From contig NC_088943.1 of NCBI RefSeq assembly GCF_033473495.1, forward strand, positions 662,001 through 726,000: DNA of 64,000 nucleotides, written 5' to 3'. The translations under genes were made by a program, and so were the position numbers. Below, one piece after another: positions 9,839-24,015 of the stretch. The first letter of the stretch is position 1; every line of letters starts with the position of its first letter. Below the pieces are notes generated by a model. The model did not search any database. It was given only the letters and a program-made list of their open reading frames with translations, and was not told where the DNA came from. The stretch is from Cercospora beticola. Lineage: Eukaryota; Ascomycota; Dothideomycetes; Mycosphaerellales; Mycosphaerellaceae.

Positions 9839-12748
9839 TTACGAATGGTCCATGATGAATGCCTCGATTTCCTCGTTCCCGGCCTCCCATACAGCCTTAC
9901 GCCTCTCGTACTGGCTCGTCTCGCGTTCAAACTCCTCGAATCTTCTCACGAGGTTACGATGGTATAGCTCTGCTTCGCCGAACTTGTCCTTCTTGCGCAG
10001 GACCAAGTCTCTCTGCATCTGGCGGTACTTCTTGACTTGCTGCTTTTCTTCCTGCTCGATCAAGTACAGGTTACGGCGGTGGTACTCCTCAAGCATTTCC
10101 TCGGTCCCTCGCTCCTGATCAAACATGTATTGCGTAAGCTGCTGTACACATTCAACCATTTGGTTGACCAAGCTCAACTGTCGTGGCTTCAGAGACAGAG
10201 CCCACTCTTCCGCGTCGTTCAATTCCTGCGGCTCTCTCGTGGTAGCTCTCGAAAAGGCTGCTGTAGGTCTCGAGATCTTGTGGATTCGCTCAAACTGCTC
10301 CTTCATGGAATCCTCGTGCGCTACCAGAGTCGCTCCAAGGCTCTGCTCTTCTTCCGCAACAGCCGTCGCACTGCCTTGGAAATCGTAAATCTGCTGGCCA
10401 AGCTCTCGAGCAATTGAGCGACCACGGGAGGGTGTTGCAACCTTCTTCGGGTTAGGCAGCTTCTTCGGCCGTGCCACATCAGACTGAGCCATAGATGGCA
10501 TGAGACTCGCCGGCAATGGCTCAACATGAGCTGCAGTAGCAGAGATCTTTGAACCTGCAACCTTTCTGCTGGCGAACGCCTCGACTTTGGGCTTCTGGAC
10601 AGAAGAAAATTCGGCTTCCTCTTCTCTCTCCGTACTTGAGTCGGCATCATCATCTTCTGCGTCAAGCAACCCGTGAGCTACGGCAGTATCTCGCGGCGGT
10701 CTTGTGAAGCTCTGATACGGATGACGACTCAGGATGCCCTCCAGATTGGTCATAGGACTCGCAATTGCGTCTTCTGTTTGTGCCTTGCTCTTGGTGAATG
10801 GATCGTGGAGCCCTCCAATGCTGTCTCGCTTCTCAAGCATCTTCCTCGACAATGTTGGCGATGCTTTGAAACTGGTAAGCGCTGTAGATTCCGCTCGAGG
10901 CGAGGCGGGAACTGCTTTCATGTTGCTCGACATAAGGTGTGGTATCTCTGGCTGATGCGATAGTGGTGCAGTATACGCATTTCCACCACCAATATCGTCA
11001 ACGGCATCGTCCATGCCAGGTGTGTCATGCCCTCGCCGCGTTGGTTTGCCGCTTTCTCCCAGACTCTGCCGCGAGTAGGCATCCAAAACGGCTTCTTCGC
11101 TATTCTTCATGTTCATCCCTTCAGGAACGGGACTGCCATTCAAATCCACTGTTTGCGAAGCTTGCGATGCGTTCCTGGTTGGTTTACTGGCCAGTCTCCT
11201 CGCCCGAGTCTGCTTCCGATCGGCGTCTCGCGGCACAGGCGCTTTGCCTGCTGTCAGGATACGCGGAGGATCCACGACGGTTCCGAGATCTGCGGGCTTG
11301 ATTTGCTTCTTTGCTCGTTTGGACGGCTCCGCGACAACTGGCGCAGATCTCTTCAATTTGGGCTTCTCTGCAGCTTCGACTGGCGCTGCAACGTCCGCAA
11401 TCACAGCTGGCGCAGACATCTTCAATCTGGGCTTCTCTGCAGCTTCCACTGTAGGTGCGACATCCGCAATCACAGTAGGCACTGGCTTTTCGATGGCATG
11501 TGGGGGAGACGCGACCTTGTCACCAGGGGCATCGCAGTCGACCAGAGTATCCCCTTCGTAGTCTTGATCTTCCTGCGGGAGACTATCGGCTACTACAGTT
11601 GTGGGTCTGGGTGGACTTGGCCCAATGGGCTTTCTGGAAAGCTGCGACTTCGATGGACCACCTGTCACCTGAGGAGGTGCGGCAGTTTGTTGAAGTTCCT
11701 TGGAGTCAACGAACATTTGCTCCGCATGCTTTGGAGGCTTGGGGTAGAGTTCTCTCATCGCCTGGCTGAGATTGTCTGCAACGTTACTGGACTTGGGCTG
11801 CGCAGCTCCGGCACAATGCTGAGTGCTCGCGCCAATCACGGGTTCTTTCTGCTTCTCCAGATAGCGCTTCTTCAAGGGAGACCCAGACGAGCGACCGTGA
11901 CGACTGCTTGGAGCTCCCTTGGCGTTCCGTGGTCTGGGTGTTCTGTGTTTTGAGACGCCTTGATTACGAGGACCGGATTTGCTGAAATTGATGATATTGG
12001 CTTTTCGCGTAGAGCGCTCCATCATGCCGAACAGATCTCTATCATCAGCTTCGTCCCATTTCGCAGCATTTGGCGGGCTAGACTTGACCGCTGGAGTCTT
12101 CGGAGGCGCACCTCTGGGAACTGGTGGTGCCTGTTCCACCACTGGGCTCTGCTCGGGCGGAGGGCTTGACTCGTTGTCGTCCGAGAGGTCTATGGCATTG
12201 TCTTGCGTGGAGCCGGCCGGTAAGACGTTCGGTGAGTTCTGCTTCTTCTCACTTTGCTCCACAACTTCTTGCTCTCCCGGCTCCCCATCATGGCTGGGTC
12301 CAGCTGGACGAAGCTCCGAGCCCTCATCCTTTTGTAGCAGTCGGAGGGACTGCCGCTGCCCTTGCTTGTTGATGGTATCGTCGGTGGTGGCAGGCTTCGG
12401 AGCAGGATCTGCACTGCTAATGGCTTTCGCCTGCACAGGTCGCTCCGCGGAGTCGTTGTTGTCTGCCTCTTGCGTGGCGCTGAGGCTGCGCCGTGCCTTC
12501 AGTCTCTCAACTGCACTGCCTTGCTTCGCTAACGGAGCTTTCAACTTGGCGCCCTTCATTGCGGAGGTCGTTGCCTCTGTCTGCGAGGTCGCGCTTCGAG
12601 TCTGCGAAAAGATGAGGCTGGCGTTGCTTTTGTCGCTGCTGGTGCGGACTGGTCGCTGCGGGTTGGCGACGGGCGCTGGGCTGGTGTCGTAGTCTTGCGA
12701 CACGTTGATCGACTTCTTGGTGTTGACACACCGCAGTTTGCCCGCCAT
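9839..12748 (-). CDS. large disordered protein with C-terminal coiled coil, unknown function
   Basis: A single frame of 969 residues starting MAGKLRCVNTKKSINVSQ. I do not recognise the family. Roughly residues 20-800 are low complexity, rich in Ser, Pro, Lys, Glu and Ala, with many basic patches, which suggests a disordered nuclear or chromatin-associated protein (inference). The last ~120 residues form a predicted coiled coil, from LVNQMVECVQQLTQYMFDQE through to ERRKAVWEAGNEEIEAF, and look like the most conserved part. An internal pair of 23-residue repeats (VIADVAPTVEAAEKP / VIADVAAPVEAAEKP) is encoded by a 69-bp tandem duplication at 11340-11477. The long open frame and consistent codon use support a real gene; function is unassigned. 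Confidence 0.8.
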   Translation of the reverse strand: MAGKLRCVNTKKSINVSQDYDTSPAPVANPQRPVRTSSDKSNASLIFSQTRSATSQTEATTSAMKGAKLKAPLAKQGSAVERLKARRSLSATQEADNNDSAERPVQAKAISSADPAPKPATTDDTINKQGQRQSLRLLQKDEGSELRPAGPSHDGEPGEQEVVEQSEKKQNSPNVLPAGSTQDNAIDLSDDNESSPPPEQSPVVEQAPPVPRGAPPKTPAVKSSPPNAAKWDEADDRDLFGMMERSTRKANIINFSKSGPRNQGVSKHRTPRPRNAKGAPSSRHGRSSGSPLKKRYLEKQKEPVIGASTQHCAGAAQPKSSNVADNLSQAMRELYPKPPKHAEQMFVDSKELQQTAAPPQVTGGPSKSQLSRKPIGPSPPRPTTVVADSLPQEDQDYEGDTLVDCDAPGDKVASPPHAIEKPVPTVIADVAPTVEAAEKPRLKMSAPAVIADVAAPVEAAEKPKLKRSAPVVAEPSKRAKKQIKPADLGTVVDPPRILTAGKAPVPRDADRKQTRARRLASKPTRNASQASQTVDLNGSPVPEGMNMKNSEEAVLDAYSRQSLGESGKPTRRGHDTPGMDDAVDDIGGGNAYTAPLSHQPEIPHLMSSNMKAVPASPRAESTALTSFKASPTLSRKMLEKRDSIGGLHDPFTKSKAQTEDAIASPMTNLEGILSRHPYQSFTRPPRDTAVAHGLLDAEDDDADSSTEREEEAEFSSVQKPKVEAFASRKVAGSKISATAAHVEPLPASLMPSMAQSDVARPKKLPNPKKVATPSRGRSIARELGQQIYDFQGSATAVAEEEQSLGATLVAHEDSMKEQFERIHKISRPTAAFSRATTREPQELNDAEEWALSLKPRQLSLVNQMVECVQQLTQYMFDQERGTEEMLEEYHRRNLYLIEQEEKQQVKKYRQMQRDLVLRKKDKFGEAELYHRNLVRRFEEFERETSQYERRKAVWEAGNEEIEAFIMDHS
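11340..11477. repeat. 69-bp tandem duplication inside a coding region
   Basis: Two adjacent 69-bp units (11340-11408 and 11409-11477) start GGCGCAGA and differ at only a handful of positions. The period is a multiple of three, so the duplication adds 23 residues to the 969-residue protein without changing frame. Confidence 0.9.
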
Positions 12749-13071
12749 GGTGATTGACGTGCGGAAGAAATGAAGTGGTGTGGATTGAGAAATTAGTTAG
12801 TGAAGCGCGCCTGCCTGCTTCAGCTGAACAGAACGGGGCAAGAACGGCTGCAGACGCGTCAGGCTCTCAGTGCTCTCAATACATTACCTCTGAGACAGCG
12901 CAGACCTTTCTGATCGCTCTGATCTGCCAATTCGATGGCAGAAAGAGACATTGGGCTTGAACACGCGTGACAAGTACGCACAGCGAACGGGATCCGACGC
13001 GGGTTTTGCAATGCGCGCAACGCTCTGTGATGCACGACATGTGAGTAACGACATCTTGCCTTTGACTCGAT
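12749..13071. other. intergenic
   Basis: Promoter side of the 969-residue protein and 3' flank of the cyclotransferase-like gene (both minus). I see no gene or repeat here. Confidence 0.45.
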
Positions 13072-14286
13072 CTATCCATTGCTACCGGCCGCCGCCTTCT
13101 CGACGTCAATATCCAGTGCCACTGTTTTTACATTCCTCCTGGCTTGCTCAGATTCTCCATCAGATCCATCATCGCCAATCGTCCTCTCACCTTCACCAAA
13201 GATCGGCTTGAAGAAGTAGTCGTAGCTCACCCAGGTTGCCTTGAAGATCGCGCCCAAAAGTGCTTTGAACCAGTTCGGCAGCACGCCATGCTTATCTGCA
13301 AACAGCTTGCTGATGGTGAAGAGGAAGAGAACTATCGGCACAAATGTAGCCGCAAGCAGCACTTGGCCCATCCTTTGCCGCACAGTCGTGATTGTGAATG
13401 GGTGTAATGAGTGCAAGTAGTCCTGATACTCATATGGCATCTCACATTCCGCAGCTCCATCTGTGATGAGCTTCAGGTAACGCGCTGAAGCTTGCGCATA
13501 GCTTTGGTCAGGTCGCTGAATGCGGCCTCCGTTCTTCGGCGGCTTCTCACCCTCAGGTACGGCGGGGGCAAACAGAGTATGGGCCTTGAACGGCGTCGTG
13601 GACGGGTGTTGCGGGACAGTGGCTCGTGGGTCTTCGCTCTCCAATGGATAACAGTCTACGAGAATGTCCTTGTACGAAGCTCCACCTCCTTCTGTGGCAA
13701 TGATGTGTGCATAATCCGCAGCAGTCACCTCATAAACCACGCCCATCAACCCTTTGTGCCACCGGTCTTTCCTGTAGTCTTGCTTCCGACTTAGATCACC
13801 CAATAAGGCCGTCTCTTCAGCATCTCGTCCTCCTTGTAGATCATCGTCCTTCTCGACGCTTATAGCACTGTTCGCAAAACATGGTTCGGTATAGGGTATT
13901 CCGGGCAAGTCAAATGTCATCCGAAGAGACGGCACTTGTACATTGATCTGTGCCAGTGGCTTGATCCCACGGCCTGACTTGGGATCCTGGAACTTCTCAT
14001 ATGCTAGGTTGCTCCCGTAGGCCAGGTATAAGACTGTCTCTTCTTTTGACGATTCTCTCGCAAAAGTTTCGACATCGTATGCTCTATCATTGAACGTCGC
14101 AGCCAGGCGCTGTGATGAAGGACGAGGTCGTCGAATCTGGCGATCGTGTGGGTCCTCGTTATGCTGTGGAATTGACGAAGTGTGGTCGCTGATGGCGTGA
14201 CAGGCTGTGTAAGCTGAGGCCGCGACGCGATCATTGGCTCCCATGTCTAGGTTCCTAGTCCTGGTCGCCATGTGGGTGAGCGTCAC
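13072..14286 (-). CDS. gamma-glutamylcyclotransferase-like protein with C-terminal membrane segments
   Basis: Single frame of 404 residues. Residues about 80-240 look like a gamma-glutamylcyclotransferase (GGCT) fold: LYLAYGSNLAYEKF carries the substrate-binding YGSNL motif, and GVVYEVTAADYAHIIATEGG aligns with the segment holding the catalytic glutamate of GGCT. Family enzymes release 5-oxoproline from gamma-glutamyl compounds, so a role in glutathione-related metabolism is possible but inferred. After a Pro-rich linker the chain has a hydrophobic segment (VLLAATFVPIVLFLFTISKLF) and a second one around FKALLGAIFKATWVSYDYFF, implying membrane attachment, which is unusual for soluble GGCT. The second in-frame Met, five codons later, is an equally likely start. 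Confidence 0.8.
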   Translation of the reverse strand: MTLTHMATRTRNLDMGANDRVAASAYTACHAISDHTSSIPQHNEDPHDRQIRRPRPSSQRLAATFNDRAYDVETFARESSKEETVLYLAYGSNLAYEKFQDPKSGRGIKPLAQINVQVPSLRMTFDLPGIPYTEPCFANSAISVEKDDDLQGGRDAEETALLGDLSRKQDYRKDRWHKGLMGVVYEVTAADYAHIIATEGGGASYKDILVDCYPLESEDPRATVPQHPSTTPFKAHTLFAPAVPEGEKPPKNGGRIQRPDQSYAQASARYLKLITDGAAECEMPYEYQDYLHSLHPFTITTVRQRMGQVLLAATFVPIVLFLFTISKLFADKHGVLPNWFKALLGAIFKATWVSYDYFFKPIFGEGERTIGDDGSDGESEQARRNVKTVALDIDVEKAAAGSNG

Positions 14287-14530
14287 TCTTCGACCTATAT
14301 GTGACTTCGAGAGGAGTCTGCAATGAATATATCTATCCTCATCGATCTCCTATAGGTAACTGGGGGACTCGTAGGCACCGGCGAACAAAGCGGCCTTGCT
14401 TATCATATCAAGACGTCAACTGTACGCAGGAGCGGCCCAGTCGGAGCTGCATTGTGCCGACCGTCCTTCTCTAACGCCGCTGCATCGGGAACGCGTTTCT
14501 GGGCGAAACACCGCGCGAATTAGAGCAACG

Positions 14531-14831
14531 ATGGCGGAGAAGCCTGAAGCAACAGCAAATGGTAGCCACGGCGCGGATGAGGCAGATCTGGCAAAGGTGT
14601 GTCGGCGAGCGCGATGGGAGACGGTCCAGAGAGCTGACAGTGATGCAGGCGTTTCAGGAGCTAGCCAAAGGCGAGAGGACAGCGACCGCACTCGAGAATC
14701 AGCTCAGCGCGATGGAGGCGAAAATCGAAGCGCTCCTTGAGCAGGCGGAGCAAAATCAACGAGCGGTCGAGCAGGCGAAAACGCAGCAGGACTCAGATAC
14801 GAAAGACCCGCCAGCATCATCTTCAGCATGA
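14531..14831 (+). CDS. small coiled-coil protein (82 aa), two exons
   Basis: Exon 1 is 14531-14596, the intron 14597-14648 (52 nt, donor GTGTGT, branch GCTGAC, acceptor CAG) and exon 2 14649-14831. The join gives 82 residues: MAEKPEATANGSHGADEADLAK continuing into AFQELAKGERTATALENQLS, then a helical stretch (AMEAKIEALLEQAEQNQRAVEQAK) and a Ser-rich tail. Most of exon 2 is a heptad-patterned amphipathic helix, so a subunit of some coiled-coil complex is plausible. I do not recognise the family. Support comes from the clean splice signals, the frame agreement across the join and the coherent helix; there is no homology evidence. Confidence 0.65.
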
Positions 14832-15083
14832 AGCACCAGCAGGCAAGGCATGGGCTGGCATCAGAAGCATGAACACTCCAGGCCTAGGGCATGACACTGA
14901 ATACTGGACGAGAGAGGCTAGACATGATGCAGCTGCTCAGAGTGACACGAGTGCTGCGCATGCTGCCTGGAGTTGGTCCACGAAAATTCGGCGCACGTCT
15001 GTATCTACTGGCAAGCACTCAGAGGGTACGAATCGTCCTCGACCCTTCTTGGAGAAGAGAAACCTGGGCCATCGCTGCTCTGC

Positions 15084-16302
15084 CTACAGCCCGCCAACCG
15101 TCGTTGGCTTCACCCCCTCGTGATGAGCCTCCATGGCCAAGGTCAAGTCGAACTTCCCGGAAGCATCCTTCTCTACTACGCCGACCTCCGTGATGATCCC
15201 ATCGATCAGCTCTGCGGGCGTCACATCAAATGATGGGTTCCACACGTCAATACCCTTGGCTGCAATGCTCACGGTCTCGACCTGGCTGAGGTCAAGGTCC
15301 ACTCCATCGAACCTTGGTCCCTTCACGAACGTCATCTCCTTCCCGGGTCGCTCTTCAATCACAATATCGGCGCCTGATTTTGTGCTCAGATCAATTGTCG
15401 TTCGTGGAGCAGCGACCAGGAACTTGACTCCGTGGTACTTGGCCGTGATCGCAAGCTGATATGTGCCGATCTTGTTCGCAGTATCGCCGTTAGCTGCCAC
15501 GCGGTCTGCACCAACGACTATGGCTGCGATCCGTTGCTCGGGTCCTTTCAGCCGCAGTAGAGCTGATGCCATGGAATCGGTGATCAAAGTGGCTGGAATA
15601 TTATCGTGCACCAGCTCGAACGCCGTCAAGCGCGAGCCTTGGTTATACGGCCGAGTCTCCGTGCAGAAGGCGTGCTTCAATGACCCATTGGCGTGAAGAG
15701 AACGGATTACTCCGAGTGCAGTCCCGTAGCCTGCGGTTGCAAGAGAGCTGCTCACACAATAAGCCAGAAGATCGCACATCGGATCTTGTCTCATACCCAG
15801 TGTTGCAATGTGTCACAACGCTCACTTGGCCCCCACCCGCGGCCTTTGAGATCCATTCAGCCCCATGCTTGCCAATACCTTCGTTGTCGGAGACGTCAGC
15901 AACAAGCATTTGTGCCGCAGCGTCGCAGTAGGCCTTGGAAACGGATGCGCCGCCTGCGCCGCCCTCCTTCGCAGCAGATGTCACAATCTTCTTCAGCTTG
16001 CCAGCAGCATCAGCAAGATTAACAGCAGTCGGTCTGCTCGTGACCAAATAGTCCAACTTCTCGACAATGAAAGCCGCCACTTCCTCAGCATTGCTAGAGA
16101 GTGCGGAACTCGTAAGCTCAACAGCAAGTGCCAAAGCTGCAACGATCGCTATGGCCGGGGCTCCACGAGTTCGCATATCTTTAATCGCATGCCATCCATC
16201 TTCGGCAGTTTTGATCTCGTCGTATTCTTCTTGATGCGGTAGCTTGAGCTGATTGAGGATTTGCAGACTCCCTGGCTGGTATCGAATCGCTTGAAGAACC
16301 AT
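15084..16302 (-). CDS. MRI1: methylthioribose-1-phosphate isomerase
   Basis: Isomerises 5-methylthioribose-1-phosphate to methylthioribulose-1-phosphate in the methionine salvage pathway. Exon 1 is 15797-16302, the intron 15748-15796 (49 nt, GTATGA...CAG) and exon 2 15084-15747; total 389 residues, the normal length for the eIF2B-alpha-like MRI1 family. I start at [15 protein letters not shown] because this matches the family start; an in-frame Met ten codons upstream is possible. Signatures are [17 protein letters not shown], the active-site cysteine block VVTHCNTG just before the intron, [17 protein letters not shown], and the aspartate block [20 protein letters not shown]. The protein ends near [20 protein letters not shown] plus a short tail. 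Cytosolic by family knowledge. Confidence 0.95.
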
Positions 16303-16996
16303 CTTGCCTTCACTGAGAAAGGGCTGGAGCATATGGAGTCACCACAGATGATGAGTTGTGCTTCTTGCCATGTTGAATGTGAAACTTTTAGCGTCGGCAG
16401 ATCGCGTCATTGGACTCCGATTGGCTTCGAGGAGGGGCACGTGTTGCACCACCTTCCACCGGGAAGCAAGACAGGAACTAGAATGAACATTGAGTGCCCT
16501 TTCGCTCCTCATCCCTCTGCCTTGTACAGCGTAGCTAAGGCGCTCTATCTCGACAAGCGACGTAAACGTGTATCAAGTTCGCGCGAGATCGCAAATTGTG
16601 CATGTTTCCGAGTTTCCATTTTGCTGTCCGCAGCCAGACAGCTTTCACATTCCCAATCCAACTGCAACGTCACTTCAAGGCGAATCTCGTGTCAGCACTA
16701 GAAGTCGTGTACTGTAGCGAGCATGCCACTGCGAGAGCCTCTACAACAGTTCGACGAACGTCAACGAGCGATTCGACTATCCGGAGTGTTCGCTGAGAAA
16801 TCGGAGTGAGATACACATGCCAGCGGACCGGCTACGGACGGCACGAAACTGGGCGTGCCTCGGCACGCCGCATCGATTGCACAGCAGCACGTATCTCAGC
16901 CTATATGTGCAATAGCGGGTCGGACGCCTGCATAGATTTCAATGCTGATGCCACTATTCTTGCTCCGTTCCACATCGACACGATATCGCAAGCACA
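16303..16996. other. divergent promoter region MRI1 / AMP-binding enzyme
   Basis: Separates divergent MRI1 (-) and the 4-coumarate-CoA-ligase-like gene (+). Open frames of 60-146 codons cross it but show no domain, so I treat it as promoter and leader sequence. Confidence 0.45.
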
Positions 16997-18718
16997 ATGC
17001 CTTCCAAGTCCACCTATCCAGACATCAACATACCTGATGTAGGCCTGTGGGACTTTTTGTTTGAACGCAAAGACCGCGACTTTCCGGATGATAAAGGTCC
17101 GTCCGTTGACCCAATGGCAAGATAAGCGATTGTACTTAACGTTTTCGTAGTGATCTATGTTGATCCTGCCACTACTCGCTCATACACCTATGATCAGACG
17201 AAGCAGACTGCGATTGATTTCGGCAAGGGACTGAAGGGCTTATGGGACTTTCAGAAAGGCGATGTGTTGGCCCTGTACACCCCGAATTGCATAGACACAC
17301 CAGCAGTGACATGGGGTGCGCACTGGGCTGGATCGATTGTGTCTCCGGCGAACCCAGGCTACACGGTCGATGAGCTAGCATATCAGCTCAAGGACAGCGG
17401 AGCCCAAGGACTGATCACACAACTTGCCCAGCTAGACCAGGCAAAAGCTGCGGCGAAGAAAGTCGGCATACCCGAAGATCGCATTGCGCTGATAGGTGAT
17501 GAGAAAGACCCAGCAGGCAGAGTGAAGCATTTTTCCAGCATTCGCAACATTTCCGGCACTCAGAGATATCGACGGGCCAAGGTTGATGCCGACAAGGACC
17601 TGGCATTTCTGGTGTACTCGAGTGGAACCACAGGATTGCCAAAGGGCGTAATGCTTTCCCATCGCAACATCGTCGCCAATACACTCCAAGTCACGGCTGG
17701 AGAACAGCCTCTGTCATGGAAACCAGCCAAGGGGAGACCAGAAGGCGATGCTATCCTCGCCTTCCTCCCATTCTTCCACATTTACGGACTGACGTGTCTG
17801 ATACATCAGTGCTTCTATCGAGGCTTCAAGTGCGTTGTTCTGCCAAAGTTCGACATCGAGGCTTGGTGTCGCATTGTGCAAGACCACAAGATCACAATGT
17901 CTTACGTGGTTCCGCCTGTGGTTTTGTTACTCACAAAGCACCCGATTGTCGACAAGTACAATCTCTCCTCTCTGCGCATGATGAACAGTGGTGCAGCACC
18001 TCTCACCCGGGAGCTGGTAGACGCCACCTACAAGCGGATCGGAGTTCCCATCAAACAAGGATACGGTCTTTCAGAAACTTCGCCCACAACCCACACGCAA
18101 CCCTGGGATAGTTGGCAGAGTGCTATGGGCAGCGTAGGCACATTGCTACCCAATATGACTGCCAAGTATATGTCTCCAGAGGAGAAAGAAGTGCCCCAAG
18201 GAGAGGTTGGAGAGCTGTGGTTATCCGGTCCAAACATCTTCAAGGGATATCTCAACAACGTCGAAGGAAGCAAGAATGCCCTCACAGAAGACGGATACTT
18301 CAAGACCGGAGACGTGGGCTATCAGGACCAGAACGGAAACTTCTACATCACAGACCGAGTCAAAGAGTTGATTAAATACAAAGGATTCCAGGTGCCGCCT
18401 GCCGAACTCGAAGGCTATCTGGTTGCACACGAGAAAATCGACGATGTCGCCGTGTTGGGTGTCTTCAAGGAGGAGCAGGCAACGGAGGTGCCAGTAGCAT
18501 ACGTGGTGCTCAAGCAAGGCATTGTTGCAAGCCCTGCTGTGGAAAAGGAGATTGTGGATTGGCTCAACGCGAAGGTGGCTAATCACAAGAAGTTGCGGGG
18601 TGGTGTCAAGTTCACGAATGAGATTCCAAAGAGTGTGAGTGGGAAGATTTTGAGGCGGATGCTCAAGATTAAGTATCAGGAAGAGGAGGCGAAGGCAGCT
18701 GGGAGGGCGAAGCTGTGA
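16997..18718 (+). CDS. 4-coumarate-CoA-ligase-like acyl-CoA synthetase, probably peroxisomal
   Basis: ATP-dependent acyl/aryl-CoA ligase of the ANL (AMP-binding) superfamily. Exon 1 is 16997-17096, the intron 17097-17150 (donor GTCCGT, acceptor TAG) and exon 2 17151-18718; 555 residues. The start MPSKSTYPDINIPDVGLW followed by FLFERKDRDFPDDK matches fungal 4CL-like proteins. Motifs: P-loop YSSGTTGLPKGVMLSHRN, YGLSETSPTTH, GEVGELWLSGPNIFKGYL, TGDVGYQDQNGNFYITDR, and the C-terminal catalytic-lysine block PKSVSGKILRRMLK. The last three residues, AKL, fit a PTS1 peroxisomal signal. The true substrate cannot be told from sequence. The next gene, a GMC oxidoreductase, is convergent. Confidence 0.92.
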
Positions 18719-19091
18719 TCTTGTCAACTGGGTCAATGTGTTCGAAGAACTGCTTGTCTTTTTCTCCAAGTCCCGTGCACTGATACTCCGAACCACATGC
18801 CATGGGCTCTGCTCGGGGAACACAGCGTTTGTAGACCTTCGGCACGAACTTTGCTACCACATCTGCCTCGCTTCTCGACACAGGGTGCCATCATCATCCA
18901 TGCCGTCGTAGCTCAAACATGGATAGTATGCCGCACAAATCCCAACATCAGAAACATATGATCGGTTTTGCGAGACCATGTAGAAAGAGCATCTCAGACT
19001 TGTAGTCAATCATTTACATTTCTCTCATGGTCTGGTATCACATCAAACAGACTATATACAAACCTCCCCCACATCACTTCATCTTACCATT
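18719..19091. other. intergenic, convergent 3' ends
   Basis: Between the stops of the AMP-binding enzyme (+) and the GMC oxidoreductase (-). I see no gene; the 3' part is AT-rich, as expected of 3' UTR and polyadenylation sequence. Confidence 0.45.
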
Positions 19092-22361
<3,270 letters not shown>

Positions 22362-23879
22362 TTACGCAACGGTAGCCGTCTTGCTCTTCTTAGCAGCTGG
22401 GACTTCCGCCTGCGCGTCGGCAGCCTGCTCGAGTGCCCGCTTCTCCGACTCCTTGTTAAGTTCTGACTCGGCCTTTGCGAACTTCTTCTTCTCTTGCTCC
22501 GAAAGCTGAAGGAGTTCTCGCTCGCGATCGGCACTAAGGTTGAAGTGGAAGTTTCGGATAATGCTGTCCGCGTCATCAATGGCAAGCGGCCTCACATCGG
22601 CCAGAGCCTTGATCTTGAGCGTGACAGCCTTGATCTGCTCATCAGTCATGGCCAGACCAAGTTGCTCAGCACGCGACTTGATCGCATTCCATCCAGTGAG
22701 TCTTGATGCGAAGTGCACATATCTGCTCATACCAAAATCGGCGGGGTTGATGATCTCGTATGTGGATGGGTTGTTGAGAATGGCCTTGGCGTGGATACCA
22801 GCCTTGTGGGTGAAAGCACAGAATCCGGTGATGGGGTTGTTGAAAGGCACGTTGATCTCGACGGCCTCAGCGACCAAGTCCTCAATCTCCTTGATCTTCT
22901 CCAGCTTGTACTTGGACTTGACGTAGTCACGGTCTGCCACAATCATGCGGGCCATGAGACCACCGAGTGGAGTAATGCCGTTTCGCTCACCAATTCCGAT
23001 GACTGAGGTGTCAATGTGTGTAGCACCGGCTTCGAGCGCGCAGTATGCGTTGGCGATGGCGCATCCAGTATCGTCGTGGAAGTGAGTCTCGATATCACAG
23101 CTGACCACTCCACGCAGGGTTCGGACCAAGTCGTACACTTGTCTCGGAGTAGCGCATCCGACGGTATCTGCAATACCAACACGGTGCACGCCGACCTTAT
23201 CGACAGCACTGTAGATGGTGAGCAGATCCACCAAGTTGCTTCGGAACGAATCCTCGGAACTGAAGCGGATCTCCTTGCCCTGCGACTTGACGTATTCGAT
23301 AACCTCAATCGCAGTGTTCTTGATGTATGTCATGTCCTTGCCGTGGCTGTGCTCCATGAGATGGCTGCTCGTGCCGATGACAACGTCGACTCCGTCCACA
23401 CCGGTGGAGACTGCGAGCTTCGCATCGCTCATGTTACATCGCACGTGTGTAAGGATCTTGGCCTTCAATCCAAGCTTGCAAATAGCCTCGCAGTCCAATC
23501 TCGACTGCTCACTTGCCGCAGGAGAGGTCAGCTCGATGTAGTCCACACCGAAATCGTCGAGCGCCTTGGCGATCTTGATCTTGGTCTCGGTGTCGAAGTA
23601 GGCGTTGGCGAACTGCTCGCCCTCTCGTAGCGTCGACTCAATGATCTTGAAGTTCGACACATTGCTCAAGAAGTCCTGCACGGGGGCGTATGGGTTGCTG
23701 GCCTGCGGTCTTGAGGCTTGCTTGGTCTCGATGGCTCTGTCGTGGGTCAGTCCTATGCTGCGCGCGAGCCTCAACACTCAAAGGGCATGTGCATACCGAT
23801 AGCCGTCGTGGTTGCCATTGGCCACGCCGTTGCCATTGGCGTGGCCGTTCGTGGGTGCCTCGTCTGGTGTAGGACACAT
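22362..23879 (-). CDS. homocitrate synthase
   Basis: First step of the fungal alpha-aminoadipate lysine pathway: acetyl-CoA plus 2-oxoglutarate to homocitrate (Lys20/Lys21 of yeast). Exon 1 is 23797-23879 (27 codons plus two bases), the intron 23737-23796 (GTATGC...CAG) and exon 2 22362-23736; 485 residues. The first exon gives [18 protein letters not shown], a low-complexity start typical of fungal homologues. Core motifs: [50 protein letters not shown], and [13 protein letters not shown] with metal-ligand histidines. The charged C-terminus ends near [11 protein letters not shown], a basic segment that could favour nuclear localisation, as reported for yeast (inference). A TGAGTCA site lies 137 bases upstream of the start. 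Confidence 0.95.
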
Positions 23880-24015
23880 TGTGCGCGCGGTAGCTCCGCT
23901 ATCGGCGAGGGTGCGAGCTCGAGGGATGAGAGGGATGAACGGAAGTTGAAGCTCGTGAGGTCAAATTCCTCGATATGGTAGTGGTATATGTACAGGTGGT
24001 GGGGTTGTCGAGTGG

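Noticed and set aside
23016..23630. 204-codon plus-strand frame opposite homocitrate synthase
   Set aside because: Antisense shadow of a conserved coding exon; no features of its own.
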